64,000 nucleotides of DNA from Robiginitalea sp. GTDB taxonomy: Bacteria > Bacteroidota > Bacteroidia > Flavobacteriales > Flavobacteriaceae. This document shows, piece by piece, positions 17,101-25,974 of the stretch. Each line of letters begins with the position of its first letter. Positions within the stretch are counted from its first letter, which is position 1. The position numbers and the translations under genes are program-made. Location: assembly GCA_024642005.1 (NCBI GenBank), contig JAHECA010000002.1:64756-128755 (forward strand). Reading direction: 5' to 3'. Below the pieces are notes generated by a model that was not told the DNA's origin, ran no database searches, and saw only the letters and a program-made list of their open reading frames with translations.

Positions 17101-18183
17101 ATGGAAAATAAGAGAGAATTGCGCAAGTGGCTCGACGACATGGCCCTGCCGCACCCCCTGGTAATCGCAGGGCCCTGCAGTGCCGAGACCGAGGAGCAGG
17201 TGATGGCCATCGCCCACCAGCTTAAAGGTACCGACGTGAATTACTACCGGGCCGGTATCTGGAAGCCCCGCACCCGCCCCGGGAATTTTGAAGGGGTTGG
17301 GGCCATCGGCCTCAAATGGCTCCAGAAAGTAAAACAGGAAACGGGGCTGAAAACGGCAACCGAGGTGGCCAACAGGGCACATGTAGACCTGGCCCTGGAG
17401 CACGATATAGACCTGCTCTGGATTGGGGCCCGTTCTACGGTTAGCCCCTTTATCGTGCAGGAAATTGCCGACGCCCTGGCGGGGACCGACAAGGTGGTGC
17501 TTGTCAAAAACCCGGTAAACCCCGACCTGTCGCTCTGGTTGGGAGCCATAGAGCGCCTTTATTCGTCCAACATCAGGAAGCTGGGGGTAATCCACCGCGG
17601 TTTTTCCACATACGAGAAATCAAAATACCGCAACATCCCCGAGTGGCAGCTGGCCATTGAATTGCAGTCGCGCTTTCCCGACCTGCCCCTGATAAACGAC
17701 CCGTCCCACATCAGCGGGCGCCGCGACCTGATTTTCGACGTATCCCAGACCGCCCTCGATCTGAATTTCGACGGCCTTATGATTGAAACGCACACCGACC
17801 CCGACAACGCCTGGAGCGATGCCGCCCAACAGGTAACCCCGACCCGCCTGGTGCAGATTATGAAAGACCTGCGCATCAGGAAGGAAACCGATGAGGAAGC
17901 CGAATACAACAACAAACTCAGTAACCTGCGGGCCCAGATAGACGTAATCGACAACCAGCTGATCGATATGCTGGGACGGCGTATGAAGGTGTCAGACGAC
18001 ATAGGTGCCCTTAAGAAATCACGCAACGTGGCGGTGCTCCAAACCGGCCGCTGGAACGCCATATTGGGCAGCATGATTTTGGAAGGGGAGAGCCGCGGCC
18101 TGAGCGAGGAATTTGTGCTGAAGCTGTTCAAGGCCATTCACCAGGAATCGATCAACCACCAGGAAAAGGTCATCAATTCATAG
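17101..18183 (+). CDS. Bifunctional DAHP synthase / chorismate mutase (AroQ type)
   Basis: A 360-residue fusion. Residues about 1-265 are a compact class I beta-type DAHP synthase (entry step of the shikimate pathway; GPCSAETEEQ near the start, KPRTRPGNFEG and DPSHISGRR as active-site segments). Residues about 275-360 are an AroQ chorismate mutase helix bundle (LRAQIDVIDNQLIDMLGRR). One protein thus holds the first pathway step and the branch to prephenate. The ATG at 17101 is preferred; an in-frame TTG at 17089 overlaps the tyrA stop and would add four residues. It ends the attenuator-controlled operon. Confidence 0.94.
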   Translation: MENKRELRKWLDDMALPHPLVIAGPCSAETEEQVMAIAHQLKGTDVNYYRAGIWKPRTRPGNFEGVGAIGLKWLQKVKQETGLKTATEVANRAHVDLALEHDIDLLWIGARSTVSPFIVQEIADALAGTDKVVLVKNPVNPDLSLWLGAIERLYSSNIRKLGVIHRGFSTYEKSKYRNIPEWQLAIELQSRFPDLPLINDPSHISGRRDLIFDVSQTALDLNFDGLMIETHTDPDNAWSDAAQQVTPTRLVQIMKDLRIRKETDEEAEYNNKLSNLRAQIDVIDNQLIDMLGRRMKVSDDIGALKKSRNVAVLQTGRWNAILGSMILEGESRGLSEEFVLKLFKAIHQESINHQEKVINS

Positions 18184-18272
18184 GCGATAGCCGGGATGTG
18201 TTTTTTTTTGCGGGAAACTGTAACAATACCCTGAGCCCGGCGTCTTTTCATTAGATCGAAATAAACCAGCTT

Positions 18273-18947
18273 ATGAGAACACTTTATGTACTGTTGCTCC
18301 TGCTCGGGGCAGCCCCGCTGACGGCCCAGCGCATTGTCGACCGCGAAGTGGGCGCATTTGAAGAGATCAAGGTTTTTGACCTCATTGAGGTAAACCTGAT
18401 CCGTGCCGATGAAAACCGCATCCTGATAAAGGGGGAAAACGTAGACGATATTCAGTTTGTGAACCGCGACGGGGTACTGAAACTGCGCATGGAGTTCGAA
18501 AAGAAATTCCGGGGAGAAGATACCTTTATCGAGGTATACTACTCCGACCTTAGGGTAATCGACGCCAACGAAGGCGCCCGCATTGTCTGCAATGAATTGC
18601 TCGAGCAAGACCGTATTGAGCTCCGCGCCCAGGAAGGCGCCCGCATCGAGGTGGGCATGAAGGTACGCGATGCTGAAATACGGGCGGTAACCGGAGGCAT
18701 CATTGCCGCTTCGGGCCTGGCCGAGAACCAGGTAATTACCCTGAACACTGGTGGAATCTTTGAAGGCCGCGACCTGAAAACAGAAATGAGCAGTGTACGC
18801 GTAAGCGCTGGAGGCGAGGCAGAGCTCTTCGCCAGCCGCGAGGTAGACATTCAAATCAGGGCCGGAGGCGACGTTACCGTTTGGGGCGACCCGCAACGGG
18901 TCAAAAAAGACCAGGTCTTCGGGGGCCGCATTTACTTCAGGAACTAA
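18273..18947 (+). CDS. GIN-domain (DUF2807) secreted protein
   Basis: A 224-residue exported protein with signal peptide MRTLYVLLLLLGAAPLTAQ. The mature part shows GIN-type beta repeats: VGAFEEIKVFDLIEVNLI at the start, then ARIVCNELL / ARIEVGMKV / GGEAELFAS units spaced about 20 residues apart. It is a distant paralogue of the protein at 4590. Function unknown; a periplasmic or surface adhesin-like role is often proposed without proof. It lies 89 bases after the aromatic operon and ends at a strong terminator. Confidence 0.8.
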   Translation: MRTLYVLLLLLGAAPLTAQRIVDREVGAFEEIKVFDLIEVNLIRADENRILIKGENVDDIQFVNRDGVLKLRMEFEKKFRGEDTFIEVYYSDLRVIDANEGARIVCNELLEQDRIELRAQEGARIEVGMKVRDAEIRAVTGGIIAASGLAENQVITLNTGGIFEGRDLKTEMSSVRVSAGGEAELFASREVDIQIRAGGDVTVWGDPQRVKKDQVFGGRIYFRN

Positions 18948-18961
18948 CCACAGCAATCCAT

Positions 18962-18995
18962 AAAAAAAACCCGCAGCCTTAGCTGCGGGTTTTTT
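18962..18995. terminator. Bidirectional intrinsic terminator
   Basis: CCCGCAGC (18970-18977), loop CTTA, GCTGCGGG (18982-18989), flanked by A8 on the left and T6 on the right. The symmetric A/T flanks let it end both the GIN gene (plus) and the small secreted-protein gene (minus). Confidence 0.92.
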
Positions 18996-19014
18996 AGTGC
19001 TTTTTTTATAAAGA

Positions 19015-19455
19015 TTACTTCCGGAAGATGTACCGGGTAATGAAGATGCCCTGCCCGTCTTTGTCTCCGGCGTCGCTCTCCACGGCACTGGTCACATGGA
19101 CCAAATCCCAGCCATTGGCCACCATTTCGTTGATCATGGAACTGATCAGGGCGTCGTTGGCGGCGATGTTCTGAAAGCGGATCCCCCCGATGTTGTAGAA
19201 GTTGAGCAGCTTGGTTTCCTCGAAATTCTTCACGCGGATGTCAGAGCGGTCGGACTTGTTGCGCGAATTGTCGTCTTCGGTCTGCACGCTGGTGTACTCC
19301 TTGTAGTCTTTGTCTTCGGTGGCATTGATGATGCGCGAGCGCCCCAGGCCGTTCGGAACGATAGACTCCACGCTGGTGATAACCTTGTAGGTCTGGGCGC
19401 TCGCCTCAGGCAGGAAAACCAGCAGGCAGAGGCTGAGAAAGAATAGTTTTTTCAT
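19015..19455 (-). CDS. Small secreted protein of unknown function
   Basis: A 146-residue protein with signal peptide MKKLFFLSLCLLVFLPEASAQ. The mature region is about 125 residues: a charged central stretch (DDNSRNKSDRSD), then a compact domain ending MVANGWDLVHVTSAVES and FITRYIFRK. The closing pattern (N-G-W-x-L-x-x-V, then a terminal aromatic strand) resembles small alpha/beta domains of the DUF4177 sort, but this is only an impression. It faces the GIN gene across a shared terminator. Confidence 0.7.
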   Translation of the reverse strand: MKKLFFLSLCLLVFLPEASAQTYKVITSVESIVPNGLGRSRIINATEDKDYKEYTSVQTEDDNSRNKSDRSDIRVKNFEETKLLNFYNIGGIRFQNIAANDALISSMINEMVANGWDLVHVTSAVESDAGDKDGQGIFITRYIFRK

Positions 19456-19551
19456 AAAGGTGATGGTTTTGTGAGTTAATGCAAGTGTTGCGGTTAGAAG
19501 CTTTACAATGTTACGGGAATATTCTTATTTTGCGAACCGCGAATCTGTAAA

Positions 19552-20481
19552 ATGCAGGGAACTGTTTATAAATCGACCGGAAGCTGGTATACTGTAAAAA
19601 CGGATGCCGGTGCATTTTACGACTGCCGCATCAAGGGCAAGTTCCGCATTCAGGGCATCAAGAGTACCAACCCCATCGCGGTGGGAGACCGGGTGCGCTT
19701 TGACCTGGAGACCGTCGGAGACGAGTCTGTGGCCACCATAGCCGAGATATTGCCCCGGAAGAACTACCTGGTCCGAAAGGCCGTGAAGCTCTCCAAGCAA
19801 ACCCACATTATCGCCGCCAATATCGACCAGGTTTTCCTCTTGATTACCCTGGAAGACCCCAAGACGCTGCCGGTCTTCATCGACCGTTTCCTGGCCTCAG
19901 CAGAGGCTTACGACATCCCCTGCATCCTGCTTTTCAACAAGATCGACGCCTATGGTGAGGAGGCCCTTGAGGAGTGGCACTACCTGGAGGCCCTCTACCG
20001 CCATATCGGCTATGAATGTCTGGGTATCTCGGCCAAACGGGGTACGGGGGTGCAACAGGTAATCGATCACATGAAAGGGAAGACCTCCATTTTTGCTGGG
20101 CATTCCGGGGTTGGCAAGTCGACTTTGGTAAACCGGATTGCCCCCGACCTGCAGCTGAAGACCACTGAAATTTCAGAACTCTACCGGCAGGGGCAGCACA
20201 CCACCACCTTCGCCGAGATGTACGACCTGCCTTTCGGAGGGAGCATTATCGATACCCCTGGAATCAAGGGCTTTGGCCTGGTGGATATGGAGCCCGACGA
20301 GATCAGCGACTACTTCCCGGAAATCTTCGCCCTGAAGGCCGATTGCAAGTTCAACAATTGCCTGCACCTGGACGAGCCGCAATGCGCCGTTAAGGAAGCC
20401 CTGGAAGCCGGCCGTATCGCTCCGAGTCGGTATCATTCCTATGTGCAGATCGTAACCGGGGAAGATGAAACCTACCGCTAA
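19552..20481 (+). CDS. rsgA: Ribosome small subunit-dependent GTPase A
   Basis: Late 30S assembly GTPase, 309 residues. It has an N-terminal OB fold (about 1-70), a circularly permuted GTPase domain in the order G4 (NKID), G1 (GHSGVGKST), G3 (DTPGIKGFG), and a C-terminal zinc site with Cys/His ligands in CKFNNCLHLDEPQC. The permuted order is diagnostic. It starts 96 bases from the divergent small secreted-protein gene and is followed 12 bases later by dtd, so rsgA and dtd are probably co-transcribed. Confidence 0.95.
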   Translation: MQGTVYKSTGSWYTVKTDAGAFYDCRIKGKFRIQGIKSTNPIAVGDRVRFDLETVGDESVATIAEILPRKNYLVRKAVKLSKQTHIIAANIDQVFLLITLEDPKTLPVFIDRFLASAEAYDIPCILLFNKIDAYGEEALEEWHYLEALYRHIGYECLGISAKRGTGVQQVIDHMKGKTSIFAGHSGVGKSTLVNRIAPDLQLKTTEISELYRQGQHTTTFAEMYDLPFGGSIIDTPGIKGFGLVDMEPDEISDYFPEIFALKADCKFNNCLHLDEPQCAVKEALEAGRIAPSRYHSYVQIVTGEDETYR

Positions 20482-20493
20482 ACCGTATAGGGC

Positions 20494-20946
20494 ATGAGAG
20501 CCGTTATTCAGCGTGTAAAGGATGCCAACGTAGCGGTAAACGGGGAGGTGGTTTCAGCCATCGGCTCCGGGCTGCTGGTGCTCCTGGGCATCGAAGCGGG
20601 TGACACCTCAGAAGACATTGGCTGGCTGGCTGCCAAGATTGCCAACCTCCGCATCTTTGCCGACGACCAGGGGGTGATGAACCGTTCCGCGCTGGAAACG
20701 GGGGGCGAGCTCATTGTGGTGAGCCAGTTTACCCTGCTGGCCCTTACCCGGAAAGGCAACCGCCCTTCCTACATCCGGGCGGCCCGCCCGGAAGAAGCGG
20801 TACCACTTTACGAAGCCTTTGTGGCCGAAATGGAACGCCTGCTGGGCAAGAAGGTGGGCACAGGGGTTTTCGGGGCCGACATGCAGGTGGGCCTCACCAA
20901 CGACGGGCCGGTAACCATTTGGGTCGATTCCCGGAACCGCGAATAG
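20494..20946 (+). CDS. dtd: D-aminoacyl-tRNA deacylase
   Basis: Hydrolyses D-aminoacyl-tRNAs and mischarged Gly-tRNA-Ala, protecting translation. The 150-residue length is that of canonical DTD. Both family signatures are present: SQFTLLA near residue 79 and the cis-Pro loop [11 protein letters not shown] near the C-terminus. The start [13 protein letters not shown] is also canonical. Confidence 0.95.
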   Translation: MRAVIQRVKDANVAVNGEVVSAIGSGLLVLLGIEAGDTSEDIGWLAAKIANLRIFADDQGVMNRSALETGGELIVVSQFTLLALTRKGNRPSYIRAARPEEAVPLYEAFVAEMERLLGKKVGTGVFGADMQVGLTNDGPVTIWVDSRNRE

Positions 20947-20959
20947 GGGCGCGCTTGCG

Positions 20960-20991
20960 TTTGCATATCAGGGCCGCAAGGAGTAGCTTTG
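20960..20991 (+). promoter_or_regulatory. Bacteroidota-type promoter (TTTG - 20 bases - TAGCTTTG)
   Basis: TTTG at 20960-20963 and TAGCTTTG at 20984-20991 are perfect matches to the -33 and -7 consensus elements at the preferred spacing. The expected start site is a few bases before the ATG at 21008. It should drive the mazG-like gene and aroA. Confidence 0.75.
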
Positions 20992-21007
20992 GAAGAAATA
21001 CCTTCCC

Positions 21008-21334
21008 ATGGAGATCAAAAACGCGCAACTGGCTGTAGATGATTGGATCAAGGCCCACGGCGTCCGCTATTTCAACGAGCTGACCAACATGGCCCAGCTC
21101 ACCGAGGAGGTGGGGGAGGTAGCCCGCATCATTGCCCGCCGCTACGGGGAGCAGAGCGAGAAGGAGTCAGACCGGGAAAAGGATCTGGGCGAAGAACTGG
21201 CCGATGTGGTGTTCGTAGTGCTCTGCCTGGCCAACCAGACCGGGGTAAACCTGGAAGAGGCCTTCGCCCGTAAACTGGAGCTGAAAACCCGTCGCGATCA
21301 CAAGCGCCATCAGCAAAACAAAAAACTGAAATGA
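21008..21334 (+). CDS. MazG-like nucleotide pyrophosphohydrolase
   Basis: A 108-residue single-domain all-alpha NTP pyrophosphatase. The magnesium-binding EExxE pattern is visible in LTEEVGEVARI, and the second acidic pair in LGEELADVVFV. Short MazG-type enzymes clear non-canonical or excess nucleoside triphosphates. It shares the promoter at 20960 with aroA, 36 bases downstream. The C-terminus is basic (HKRHQQNKKLK), of unknown use. Confidence 0.88.
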   Translation: MEIKNAQLAVDDWIKAHGVRYFNELTNMAQLTEEVGEVARIIARRYGEQSEKESDREKDLGEELADVVFVVLCLANQTGVNLEEAFARKLELKTRRDHKRHQQNKKLK

Positions 21335-21370
21335 CTTATATTTGGGCATTCGCAACCTAAGCCCGAATTC

Positions 21371-22603
21371 GTGTACATCCAGCTTACCGGCCCCCAGAAC
21401 CCCCGACTGCAAAGAGACATCACCATTACCGGCTCCAAAAGCGAGTCGAACAGGCTCCTGCTCCTGCAGGCCCTTTATCCGGGCATCCAGATTGAAAACC
21501 TGTCCAATTCAGACGACACCGTGCTCATGCAGGAGGGCTTGCGGGCCCGGGGGCGAACCATAGATATCCATCACGCCGGAACCGCCATGCGTTTTTTGAC
21601 GGCCTATTACGCCAGCCGCGAGGGTCGGGAAACCGTCCTCACAGGTTCTGGGCGCATGAAGGAGCGGCCCATCCGGATACTGGTCGAAGCCCTGCGCTCC
21701 CTTGGAGCCGACATCGCGTACCTCGAGGCGGAGGGCTGCCCGCCCCTGCGCATCCGTGGCAAAAGGCTAACAGGCCGGCAGGTTACCCTGCCGGCCGATG
21801 TGAGCAGCCAGTACATCTCGGCCCTGATGCTGATCGCGCCATCCCTGCCCGAAGGGCTGGAAATAAACCTGGAAGGCACCATAACCTCGGTGCCCTACCT
21901 CCGCATGACCCTCAAGCTGCTTGAGCAACTGGGCATTGGCGGAACCTTCGAAGGCCAGCAAATCTGCATCCCCCACGTGGCCGAATTGCCGGAACAGGCT
22001 GTTACGGTTGAGTCAGACTGGAGCTCTGCATCCTACTTTTACAGCATAGTGGCCCTGGCCGAACTGGGCAGCCGCATAACCCTGCGCTCGTTCCGCCCCG
22101 ATTCCCTGCAGGGCGACAGCATTTTGCCCGAAATCTTCAGGCACCTGGGGGTGGAGAGCAGCTTTACAGGCGACCGGCTCGAAATAACCCTGACCGACGA
22201 CCCCGACACCACCCACTTCAAATGGGACCTGATCGGGGCACCCGACCTGGCCCAGACCCTTGCAGCCTGCTGCTTCGGGCTGGGGATCGGCTGTGACCTC
22301 ACAGGCCTCCACACCCTGAAAATCAAGGAAACCGACCGACTCGTGGCCCTGGAAAATGAGCTCTCCAAGCTGGGGGCCCAAATAACCGTCACGGAAAATT
22401 CCCTCCACCTGAAACCGAGCCGCCGCATCGTGCCTATGCAGCGCATCTTCACCTACAACGACCATCGTATGGCCATGGCTTTTGCCCCCCTGGCGTTAAA
22501 GACCAGGCTGCTCATCGACGATGCCCAGGTGGTGAGCAAATCGTACCCGGATTTCTGGAAAGACCTTGCAAAACTGGGCTTTCATGCGGTAGAGTCGCGG
22601 TAG
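21371..22603 (+). CDS. aroA: 3-phosphoshikimate 1-carboxyvinyltransferase (EPSP synthase)
   Basis: Sixth step of the shikimate pathway, joining shikimate-3-phosphate and phosphoenolpyruvate. The 410-residue protein shows the expected landmarks: SKSESNR (phosphate contact), NAGTAMRF-type segment written HAGTAMRFLT, the RMKERPI loop, DVSSQYISAL, and KETDRL with NDHRMAMAF near the end. It starts at GTG 21371, as upstream in-frame sequence reaches a stop without any ATG. It is separated from the attenuated aromatic operon by about 3 kb and has its own upstream promoter. Confidence 0.93.
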   Translation: MYIQLTGPQNPRLQRDITITGSKSESNRLLLLQALYPGIQIENLSNSDDTVLMQEGLRARGRTIDIHHAGTAMRFLTAYYASREGRETVLTGSGRMKERPIRILVEALRSLGADIAYLEAEGCPPLRIRGKRLTGRQVTLPADVSSQYISALMLIAPSLPEGLEINLEGTITSVPYLRMTLKLLEQLGIGGTFEGQQICIPHVAELPEQAVTVESDWSSASYFYSIVALAELGSRITLRSFRPDSLQGDSILPEIFRHLGVESSFTGDRLEITLTDDPDTTHFKWDLIGAPDLAQTLAACCFGLGIGCDLTGLHTLKIKETDRLVALENELSKLGAQITVTENSLHLKPSRRIVPMQRIFTYNDHRMAMAFAPLALKTRLLIDDAQVVSKSYPDFWKDLAKLGFHAVESR

Positions 22604-22616
22604 CAACCTCTCTTGT

Positions 22617-23123
22617 TCAGGCGAGTTTGGCGTACCAGTGTTCGTCGAAGAACCTGCCGTTCTTGAAGACGGCCTTTCGAAAGACACCTTCCTTTACAAA
22701 GCCGTTTTTCTCCAGTACCCGCATGGAAGGCTCGTTGAATGCGAACACTGCCGCATGCAGCCGTGCGAAACCGCGGGCAAATCCGTACGCGCACATTTGG
22801 CGCACGGCCTCGGTGGCCAGGCCCCGGTGCCAGAAGGGTTCCCCCAACCAGTAGCCGATCTCGGCCGTCTTCCGGTTCACATCGGTCTGTGGCATTAGCC
22901 CGATGACCCCGCAAAACTGTCCCTGGCATTCTATGGCCAGGCTCAGGGGCGGTTCCGATTCCCGGGATGCGGCGATAAATTCGCGGGCATCGGTTTCGCG
23001 GTAGGGAAAGGGAAAATAATCGCGTACCCGGTCCCAGATTTTCCTGTTGTTTGCCAACACGGCCAGAGCCGGGGCATCATCGGGCCGCAACGGGCGCAAT
23101 ACAAGCAGGGGCCTTTCAGACAT
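22617..23123 (-). CDS. GNAT N-acetyltransferase, RimJ/RimL-like
   Basis: A 168-residue acetyltransferase. It opens with LVLRPLRPDDAPALAVLANN, typical of the RimJ/RimL/spermidine-type subgroup, and has the strand-plus-pocket IGYWLGEPFWHRGLATEAV where the Gln/Arg-x-x-Gly pyrophosphate loop sits, then LHAAVFAFNEPSMRVLEKNGF. Target (ribosomal protein, small amine, antibiotic) unknown. The ATG at 23123 leaves five bases after the VOC stop; the upstream ATG at 23144 would overlap it. Last gene of a three-gene minus-strand unit. Confidence 0.87.
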   Translation of the reverse strand: MSERPLLVLRPLRPDDAPALAVLANNRKIWDRVRDYFPFPYRETDAREFIAASRESEPPLSLAIECQGQFCGVIGLMPQTDVNRKTAEIGYWLGEPFWHRGLATEAVRQMCAYGFARGFARLHAAVFAFNEPSMRVLEKNGFVKEGVFRKAVFKNGRFFDEHWYAKLA

Positions 23124-23128
23124 GCCTT

Positions 23129-23470
23129 TCAGGGTTGGGACCATACGGCCAGTTCATTTCCGGCCGGATCCTGAAAATGGAAGCGCCGTCCTCCCGGAAA
23201 GGAGAACACGGGTAGGGTAATGCGTCCTCCGGCCGCTTCAATGGCACTTTGAGCGGACTCAAGGCTATGGTGGTAAAGTACCACCAGCACCCCCTGTTTT
23301 ACAGCTTCCTCGCTACGCCGGAACCCCCCGGCCACCCCGCTCTGGTCGAAGGCAACGTAATCCGGGCCATAGTCGGTAAAGCGCCAGCCGAAGCACCGGC
23401 TGTAAAAGGCCTTGACAGCCTCCAGGTCTGAGGCGCTGAATTCGACGTAGTCGATGTGGTTGCTGGTCAT
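23129..23470 (-). CDS. VOC family protein
   Basis: A 113-residue VOC-fold protein opening IDYVEFSASDLEAVKAFYSRCFGW and closing FHFQDPAGNELAVWS. These are the first and last beta-alpha units of one VOC module. Members with this layout are often annotated as glyoxalase-like; the substrate is not deducible. It sits nine bases after the META gene stop and five before the acetyltransferase start, so a three-gene transcript is likely. Confidence 0.85.
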   Translation of the reverse strand: MTSNHIDYVEFSASDLEAVKAFYSRCFGWRFTDYGPDYVAFDQSGVAGGFRRSEEAVKQGVLVVLYHHSLESAQSAIEAAGGRITLPVFSFPGGRRFHFQDPAGNELAVWSQP

Positions 23471-23479
23471 ATGGACGTG

Positions 23480-23914
23480 TTATTCGGGTGAGGACATGGG
23501 GTGGAAGCGCATCAGGGGTACCTCGCCGAAAAGAAGGGTCAGCTTGCCATCGGCATCAACCGTCCAGGCGTCGATTTGCTGCAGGGTGGAACGGAAGAAA
23601 TTCTCCCCATCCCCACAGTACATCAAGGTAGACGGGCCCGGCTCCCCGAACTTGATGGCGTCCCCATTGTGCTCAAAAGGAGCGATGTACCCGTTGCAGC
23701 CGCTGTTGCCCGCCACCAAACCTGTGTCCTGCTCAAAGGTCAGCACCGGTTTTTTGTCGGGGAAAAGGGCTTCAAAGGCGATGCGGGGCCCGGAGAGGTA
23801 CTCCAGTTCCCACTGGGTCCCGAACAGGGCCGCCGTATGGGATTGAGGTTTGCTGCCGCAGCCGATTGCCAGGGCTGCCGCAACCAGTATGCCGAATTGG
23901 GTGATTCTGCTCAT
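23480..23914 (-). CDS. META-domain (HslJ-like) lipoprotein
   Basis: A 144-residue probable lipoprotein: a short hydrophobic leader ends ALAIGC with Cys19 as lipidation site. The mature part fits the META domain: GTQWELEYLSG, LTFEQDTGLVAGNSGCNGYIAPFE, then LMYC. HslJ in E. coli is linked to heat and novobiocin resistance; the molecular role is unclear. First gene of the minus-strand unit reaching 22617. Confidence 0.85.
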   Translation of the reverse strand: MSRITQFGILVAAALAIGCGSKPQSHTAALFGTQWELEYLSGPRIAFEALFPDKKPVLTFEQDTGLVAGNSGCNGYIAPFEHNGDAIKFGEPGPSTLMYCGDGENFFRSTLQQIDAWTVDADGKLTLLFGEVPLMRFHPMSSPE

Positions 23915-24043
23915 GGGTATAAACGAGTGTTTGTGGAAGGACTCCCCCTTTTGGGGAGCTCTATAAAGATAGGAAATCTAACGGATTGCCTGGAAGGGCC
24001 AACAGGAAACACGACTCCCTGCCGAAACAGGGTCGGCGGGTTC

Positions 24044-24643
24044 TTATTTCCCGAAACCGATGGCTTTCTTTTCGGGCTTCACCGTTTGTTTGAGCTCTTC
24101 GTACTTGGCTTCGAACTCGGCCTTGTCGATGGCCTCGATGGAGCGCAGCCAGCGCAGGTTGTAGAACTGCTGTTCGTAGTCGAGGTTTTCATCTATCTGC
24201 AGGTAATTCTCCCGCAGATAGGCATTGCGGGCCTCAAGCAGGCTTTTCAGGAAGGCTTCGGTGGCCTCCCGGCTGGGGATGTTTTTGTACAGGTAGAGGT
24301 AATCCTCCTTGAGTTTTAGCTTCCAGAATTCCTTGCGCGAATTCCCGTACAGCCCGAAAAAGGCCGCTGCAATCCCCAAGGGGATCAGTGTAAGGGCCCA
24401 TAAAGATCCTCCCTGCTGAGCCGTGCCCCACGCTGTTGCAACAGCCACCAGCAGCAGGGCGGAAGCCAGGAGCAACCACAGGATTTTGGAGGTCCGGTAG
24501 GTGGCTCGCTGCCCCTCTATGTTTTCGAAGGGGATGTCAACTTCGTTGTACTCGCCCAGGCGGCCCTGTTCGTAAAACAACTTGGCGTCGGTAAACCGGA
24601 AGGCGCGTTTGTCGAAACCTTTGCGCTGTTTCAATTCGTTCAT
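24044..24643 (-). CDS. Two-transmembrane-segment protein of unknown function
   Basis: A 199-residue protein I do not recognise. The N-terminal 50 residues are soluble and charged (FDKRAFRFTDAKLFYEQGRLGEYNEVDIPFE spans a domain resembling PH-like membrane-protein heads). Two hydrophobic segments follow at about 54-71 and 80-98 with a short loop between. The C-terminal half is charged and helical, ending in KPEKKAIGFGK. Both ends are probably cytoplasmic. It is monocistronic by spacing (129 bases to the META gene). Confidence 0.7.
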   Translation of the reverse strand: MNELKQRKGFDKRAFRFTDAKLFYEQGRLGEYNEVDIPFENIEGQRATYRTSKILWLLLASALLLVAVATAWGTAQQGGSLWALTLIPLGIAAAFFGLYGNSRKEFWKLKLKEDYLYLYKNIPSREATEAFLKSLLEARNAYLRENYLQIDENLDYEQQFYNLRWLRSIEAIDKAEFEAKYEELKQTVKPEKKAIGFGK

Positions 24644-24821
24644 AAACAGGGATTTGGCCTTTTATAAATCGGCTGTGTGCCGGTTTGGCGTGGTAAATGT
24701 AGGAACTTGCCACCTCGCAGGCAAACAGGAAAGGGTCTGATTTCAGAAACGGGCACGTGGCGATTCCGGTTGACGGCCCCGCAGTTGGCCGGGCAATTTC
24801 CTGAACTTAATCTGCAGTTTA

Positions 24822-24854
24822 CTTGACATCCCCCTGCACAGGGTCGTATATTTG
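24822..24854 (+). promoter_or_regulatory. Bacteroidota-type promoter of queA (CTTG - 21 bases - TATATTTG)
   Basis: TATATTTG at 24847-24854 matches the -7 consensus exactly. CTTG at 24822-24825 lies 21 bases upstream, three of four matching the -33 TTTG. The ATG of queA is 30 bases downstream. Confidence 0.65.
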
Positions 24855-24884
24855 CGGCTTCGAATCCAAAACAAACGGGAACGC

Positions 24885-25934
24885 ATGAAACTTTCGCATT
24901 TCAACTTCGAGTTGCCCAAAGAACTCCTGGCAGAATACCCGGCTGAGAGCCGGGATGAATCGCGCCTGATGGTCATTAACCGGGCTACCGGCAAAATCGA
25001 GCACAAACTGTTTAAAGACCTGATCGATTATTTTGATGAAGGAGATGTGATGGTTATCAACAATACCAAGGTGTTTCCGGCACGCCTGTACGGCAACAAG
25101 GAAAAAACCGGAGCCCGCATCGAGGTGTTTTTGCTGCGCGAGCTCAATGAGGAACAGCGGCTCTGGGATGTGCTGGTAGACCCGGCCCGGAAAATCCGCA
25201 TCGGCAACAAGCTCTATTTCGGAGAGGACGAAACCCTCGTGGCCGAAGTAATCGACAATACAACCTCCAGGGGGCGCACCCTGCGCTTCCTCTACGATGG
25301 TTCTTATACCGATTTCCGGCGCAAGCTGCGCGAGCTGGGCCAGACGCCCCTGCCCAAATACATCCGCCGCACCCCGGAACCCGAAGACGAGAGCCGTTAC
25401 CAGACCATTTACGCCAAGCACGAAGGGGCCGTGGCAGCGCCGACAGCCGGTCTTCACTTTTCCAAACACCTGCTCAAGCGGCTCGAGATCAAAGGGATCG
25501 ATTTTGCTGAACTCACCCTGCATGTGGGTCTCGGCACCTTTAGCCCGGTGGAGGTCGAAGACCTTTCCAAGCACAAGATGGACAGCGAGGAGCTGGTCAT
25601 AGACGAGCGGGCCACCGAGATCGTGAACAGGGCCAAGAGCGGAAAACGGAGGATCTGCGCCGTAGGGACTACCGTGATGCGCGGACTGGAGAGCGCGGTT
25701 TCTTCGGAACAAAAGCTCAATACGCACGAAGGCTGGACCAACAAGTTCATTTTCCCGCCTTATGATTTCAGCATTGCCAATTGCATGATCACCAATTTCC
25801 ACCTTCCCAAGTCGACCCTGCTGATGATGGTATCGGCCTTTATGGGGCACGACCTGATGAAGCGCGCCTATAAAGAGGCCATTCTGGAGCAGTATCGCTT
25901 CTTCTCCTACGGAGATGCGATGCTGATCATCTGA
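24885..25934 (+). CDS. queA: SAM:tRNA ribosyltransferase-isomerase
   Basis: Transfers and rearranges the ribose of SAM onto preQ1-modified tRNA, the penultimate queuosine step. The 349-residue protein opens [21 protein letters not shown], as QueA does, and carries the conserved [14 protein letters not shown] and AAPTAGLHF segments and a late ATTVMRGLE-like stretch ([11 protein letters not shown]). The ATG at 24885 is chosen over an upstream in-frame start because it gives this canonical N-terminus and suits the promoter position. rlmN follows 40 bases later; both modify RNA of the translation machinery. Confidence 0.95.
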   Translation: MKLSHFNFELPKELLAEYPAESRDESRLMVINRATGKIEHKLFKDLIDYFDEGDVMVINNTKVFPARLYGNKEKTGARIEVFLLRELNEEQRLWDVLVDPARKIRIGNKLYFGEDETLVAEVIDNTTSRGRTLRFLYDGSYTDFRRKLRELGQTPLPKYIRRTPEPEDESRYQTIYAKHEGAVAAPTAGLHFSKHLLKRLEIKGIDFAELTLHVGLGTFSPVEVEDLSKHKMDSEELVIDERATEIVNRAKSGKRRICAVGTTVMRGLESAVSSEQKLNTHEGWTNKFIFPPYDFSIANCMITNFHLPKSTLLMMVSAFMGHDLMKRAYKEAILEQYRFFSYGDAMLII

Positions 25935-25974
25935 GAAAGGCGCTGGCCGGGCCGTAAGGCAAACCCATTTTACC

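Noticed and set aside
18138-19088. 316-codon minus-strand frame covering the GIN gene
   Set aside because: It runs through the perfect terminator at 18962-18995 and is antisense to a gene with a clear signal peptide.
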